Assembly: GCA_025358205.1 (NCBI GenBank)
Contig: JANYKG010000171.1
Location: 1-43,936 of the forward strand
Length of the DNA: 43,936 nucleotides
Reading direction: 5' to 3'
DNA from: Armatimonadota bacterium
GTDB taxonomy: Bacteria > Armatimonadota > UBA5829 > DTJY01
The position numbers and the translations under genes are program-made. The notes beneath the pieces were generated by a model, which did no database searches, was not told the origin of the DNA, and worked only from the letters and a program-made list of their open reading frames with translations. Below, in pieces: positions 41,303 through 43,936 of this stretch (positions within the stretch are counted from its first letter, which is position 1; each line of letters begins with the position of its first letter).

Positions 41303-42972
41303 ATCTTAAGCGCCCTCAGCACGTACTCCGGCGTGATCGGCAGCCCGTCGTATCTCGGCAGCCTATCGCTGACGTCAAAGCAGCACTCCGCCCGCAAGAG
41401 CCGCGCAAACTGCCCAGTCGCATTGCCCTCCACGCAGATGGTCCGCCCTGCGGAGAGCAGATGCCTCTCGAATTGCTCCGGCACCAGCGGCCAGACCTGC
41501 GAGAAGCTGAGCACAGCCGTCTTCTTTCCGCGTCCCCTGATATCCTCAGCAGCCTCTTCCACGGAGCCGCGGCTCGATCCCCACGTGACGAACAGGATGT
41601 CGGGGTCAGGATCGCCCACGCAAGTTGGGGACAGCACGTCAGTACACACGCCGTCCAGTTTGCGCAGACGCTTGTCCACCATCGCCTTGCGCACGGTGAG
41701 GTCTTCGGTGATGTGGCCGTCTTCGGTATGCTCATCGCTGTCCGCCACCACCAGGTTTTCAGACATCCCCGGCAGCAGCCTGGGCGAAACCCCGCTGTCC
41801 GTGACGTGGTACCGCTTGTATGGCTCAGACGAGGTATGTCTTCCGATTCCCGATGCGACCGGCTTGAGATCCTTCGCCGCAAACGGCTCAACCGCCCGGT
41901 ATGAATCGGCGAGGAACTGGTCAATGAGGACAAACGCGGGAATCTGGTACTTAAGCGAAACATCAAACGCCTTGCGCGTGAGGTGAAAGCACTCCTCGAT
42001 ATCAGCCGGTGCAAATATCGCCCTCGGGAACTCACCGTGACCTGCGCGCAGTACGAATTCCAGGTCTGCCTGCTCGGTTCGCGTGGGCAGTCCGGTCGCG
42101 GGGCCGGGGCGCTGTCCGACCACTATCACTACGGGCGTCTCTGTCATGCCCGCGAGGCTGACACCCTCGGACATGAGCGCGAACCCGCCGCCGGAAGTCG
42201 GCACTATGCTCCGCGCGCCCGCATACGCCGCACCCAGCGCCATGTTGATCGCGGCAATCTCGTCCTCCGCCTGCTCCACGATGACGCCAGTGCGTGTGGA
42301 ATACTCTGCGAGCGTCAGGGAGATCGCGGTCGCCGGGCTCATGGGGTAGAACGAGCAGAAGGTCACACCCGCCGCCATTGCGCCAAGTGCCACGGCGTCC
42401 GTGCCGTTCATCGTCAGCCGTTTACCCGCCTCTTTCGCCGGTGGGAGCATCGCCTCGCGCCCGTTGATCCAGTCGAATGCTGCAGACAAGGCTGAGGCGT
42501 TCTCATCGGCGGCTTCCGGGTGGTCGGCGAACGTCTCTGTTACCAGGGATGCCAGCAAGTCCTGCGGCATGCCGAGGATGGCCGCAGCCACCCCGACCGC
42601 TGCGACATTCAGCGATTTGCCCCTTGCCAGTTTGCTGTAAGGAACCGCGAGTCCGCGAGGACTGAGGTCGTCGGGCAGCGTGAACTTCTCGTCCGCGATC
42701 ATGACGCCGTTTGGAGTGAGGAGCTTGCCGTCAATCGTGATGGTATCGTCGTCCAGCGCGACCAGCACGTCCACCATCTCGCATGGGGCGTGGATGGGAT
42801 CGGCGCTGACGCGGATGGCGAACGTGTTATGCCCACCGCGTATGCGCGACTCGTAGCCCTGAGTGACCACGATATAGTAGCCGCATCGAACGAGGCCCTT
42901 CGCCAGAAGCTGTCCCACTGTGACCAGCCCCTGACCCGCCTCGCCTCCGATAACTATGGTAAGTGATTCCAA
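41299..42972 (-). CDS. korA: 2-oxoacid:ferredoxin oxidoreductase, fused gamma-alpha subunit
   Basis: 557 residues. The N-terminal 185 residues are the gamma domain (GGEAGQGLVTVGQLLAKGL, then QGYESRIRGGHNTF). From about 188 comes the alpha domain (GTDAVALGAMAAGVTFCSFYPMSPATAI, in parts; QAEDEIAAINMALGAAYAGARS; TSGGGFALM; GQRPGPATGLPTRTEQADL). This gamma-alpha fusion is the usual KorA layout. The start is a TTG with GGAGAGAG just upstream; no ATG stands close. It forms the complete enzyme with the beta subunit encoded directly downstream. The pair fits anaerobic or microaerobic central metabolism. It has no obvious link to the polysaccharide genes. Confidence 0.9.
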   Translation of the reverse strand: MESLTIVIGGEAGQGLVTVGQLLAKGLVRCGYYIVVTQGYESRIRGGHNTFAIRVSADPIHAPCEMVDVLVALDDDTITIDGKLLTPNGVMIADEKFTLPDDLSPRGLAVPYSKLARGKSLNVAAVGVAAAILGMPQDLLASLVTETFADHPEAADENASALSAAFDWINGREAMLPPAKEAGKRLTMNGTDAVALGAMAAGVTFCSFYPMSPATAISLTLAEYSTRTGVIVEQAEDEIAAINMALGAAYAGARSIVPTSGGGFALMSEGVSLAGMTETPVVIVVGQRPGPATGLPTRTEQADLEFVLRAGHGEFPRAIFAPADIEECFHLTRKAFDVSLKYQIPAFVLIDQFLADSYRAVEPFAAKDLKPVASGIGRHTSSEPYKRYHVTDSGVSPRLLPGMSENLVVADSDEHTEDGHITEDLTVRKAMVDKRLRKLDGVCTDVLSPTCVGDPDPDILFVTWGSSRGSVEEAAEDIRGRGKKTAVLSFSQVWPLVPEQFERHLLSAGRTICVEGNATGQFARLLRAECCFDVSDRLPRYDGLPITPEYVLRALKI

Positions 42973-42997
42973 TGGCTCTCTCCGCTCGTTCCCCTTC

Positions 42998-43087
42998 TCG
43001 TGAATCTTACTCGTACTTGTGCTCGGAAACCTTCGTGATGAGTGATGAGTGATACGTGACCGGATTCCGTTCCTCGTACTCTTACTC
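42998..43087. repeat. Heptamer repeats before korA
   Basis: TCGTGAA TCTTACT CGTACTT at 42998-43018, GTGATGA GTGATGA GTGATAC GTGACCG at 43035-43062 and TCGTACT CTTACTC at 43074-43087 fill the spacer between korA and the RNase P RNA. The second set is the reverse complement of the words at 10327-10354. Confidence 0.6.
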
Positions 43088-43194
43088 TCTCTCCGGTTCT
43101 TTATTCGGCTCTGAGTCTCCCACGCAAGCCATCTCGTCTGCCGTAGCCCTGGCGACCGAGGGTGTCCGCCATCATTTCCCGTTCGTAAAGTTAA

Positions 43195-43564
43195 GGAGTA
43201 GATCGGTAAGCCGGGTTCTGTCTCGGATGATCATCTATCTGGGATGCGGGTTGCCTCGCACCTCGTGCGGCCTTTACCCGGAGAGTCGGCGGGCAGCTTC
43301 ACTCCCGCCCGAGGGCGGGAAACCTCTCCCTATTTGGCCTTGCTCCCGATGGGGTTTGCCAAGCTCCCGCATCACTGCGGGACTGGTGGTCTCTTACACC
43401 ACCGTTTCAGCTCTGCTCCACCCGAAGGCGGGGCGTTTTCTTTTCTGTGGCACTTTCCGTGGGATCACTCCCCCTCGCCGTTAGCGAGCATCGCGCCCTG
43501 CGGAGCCCGGACTTTCCTCCCGCCATAGCTTTACGCGACGGCGGGCGACCATCTGATCTACTCC
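43195..43564 (-). ncRNA. rnpB: RNase P RNA, bacterial type A
   Basis: Read on the minus strand it opens GGAGTAGATCAGATGG and closes ACCGATCTACTCC, which pair as helix P1. GAGGAAAGTCCGGGCTCC (complement of 43503-43520) is the conserved 5' half of the P4 core. AGAACCCGGCTTAC (complement of 43207-43220) is its 3' partner. About 370 bases is the usual size. The RNA is the catalytic subunit that trims the 5' ends of tRNA precursors. Several stem-loops of the specificity domain are visible in between. Confidence 0.95.
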
Positions 43565-43679
43565 ACGACGATTATACCACTTTTTCCGCCTCCCAACACC
43601 TCCGCTTCTCCTAATCGCACTCGTACTTGAACTCCCTTCCGAGGGATTAGCACCGTTTCCGACATATTCCGATGACAAA

Positions 43680-43701
43680 GGGAGACGGTTTCCCGTCTCC
43701 C
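43680..43701 (-). terminator. Terminator of the third PEP-CTERM gene
   Basis: GGGAGACGG and CCGTCTCCC form a perfect 9-base stem with a TTTC loop. On the minus strand the stem is followed by TTTGTC. It lies 29 bases behind the stop codon of the PEP-CTERM gene. A heptamer pair (TCGCACT CGTACTT) lies further on at 43615-43628. Confidence 0.7.
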
Positions 43702-43729
43702 CAGTGGTAGCTGTTTAGCCGATGATAGA

Positions 43730-43936
43730 CTACTTCCCTCTGCGCCGCCTAAGCGCGAAGAGAGGTGACACTAGCGCGCCCAGTGCGATAAGCGAAGACG
43801 GTTCGGGGACGGTGGTGTAAGCTACGTAATCCCAATACGAATCTGACGTAGCTCCAGCCACAAGGTACGGTGCTCCAAACACGATTCCACCTCCTATGTT
43901 TCCGCCTGATGCCGACCCGACCAGCACGGAACTGCC
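43730..43936 (-). CDS. PEP-CTERM protein, C-terminal part
   Basis: Only the last 68 residues are in the window; the gene continues past its right end. They read Gly-rich (SASGGNIGGGIVFGAPYLV), then TTVPEPSSLIALGALV, a hydrophobic stretch and ALRRRRGK, a standard exosortase sorting tail. The body of the protein is unseen. It is the third PEP-CTERM gene of the window. Its promoter lies outside, so it cannot be tested for the sigma-54 element found before the other two. Confidence 0.85.
   Translation of the reverse strand, partial: GSSVLVGSASGGNIGGGIVFGAPYLVAGATSDSYWDYVAYTTVPEPSSLIALGALVSPLFALRRRRGK

Overview
The window reads as chromosomal DNA of an uncultured, probably anaerobic or facultative, Gram-negative-type bacterium. 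It is moderately GC-rich. Three proteins end in a PEP-CTERM sorting tail (VPEPSS- or VPEPMS-type motif, hydrophobic stretch, basic tail), several enzymes carry Tat or lipoprotein signals, and a two-subunit 2-oxoacid:ferredoxin oxidoreductase is present. The tail style (PEPSSLxALG...RRRR) recalls Armatimonadota, Planctomycetota and Verrucomicrobiota. The phylum is an inference and is not fixed by the sequence.

Layout. 1-10.3 kb: a decayed sulfatase end, a nucleoside-hydrolase-like lipoprotein, four sulfatases in a row, a PEP-CTERM protein behind a sigma-54-type promoter, and a secreted GH123-like protein. 10.4-18.6 kb: a small membrane HEMGH protein, a secreted heparinase II/III-like protein, a seven-PAS sensor with an RsbW-type ATPase domain, and a secreted pectate-lyase-fold protein. 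18.7-20.9 kb: an unrecognised protein with an RxxxxH motif, then a HigB/HigA-like toxin-antitoxin pair. 20.9-25.4 kb: a secreted protein with a possible alpha/alpha-barrel core, a D-lyxose isomerase-like cupin, and a second PEP-CTERM protein behind another sigma-54-type promoter. 25.6-26.5 kb: a DUF3024 plus UPF0158 pair. 26.6-33.1 kb: an agarase-like glycosidase and a 1205-residue lyase-like protein with a FG-GAP propeller. 33.3-38.2 kb: a PAS-PAS-GGDEF-EAL protein, a zinc alcohol dehydrogenase, and a Fic protein framed by AT-rich palindromes. 38.3-43 kb (minus strand): an esterase, a LmbE-type deacetylase and KorA/KorB. 43.2-43.9 kb: RNase P RNA and the tail of a third PEP-CTERM gene.

The genes suggest a programme for breaking down a sulfated, uronate-containing polysaccharide. 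Sulfatases, lyase-like proteins, agarase-like and GH123-like hydrolases, an esterase, a LmbE deacetylase and intracellular sugar enzymes are all present; no TonB/SusCD transport pair and no sulfatase-maturing enzyme are in the window.

The most notable observations are these. (1) An identical 15-base -24/-12 element lies upstream of both complete PEP-CTERM genes. (2) One of those proteins has the Cys/Gln signature of a thioester adhesin. (3) The Fic gene is framed by seven copies of TTT(GC or CG)TTTA and has a stop at codon 4 of its natural reading frame. (4) Spacers carry degenerate heptamer or octamer arrays of several different word families.
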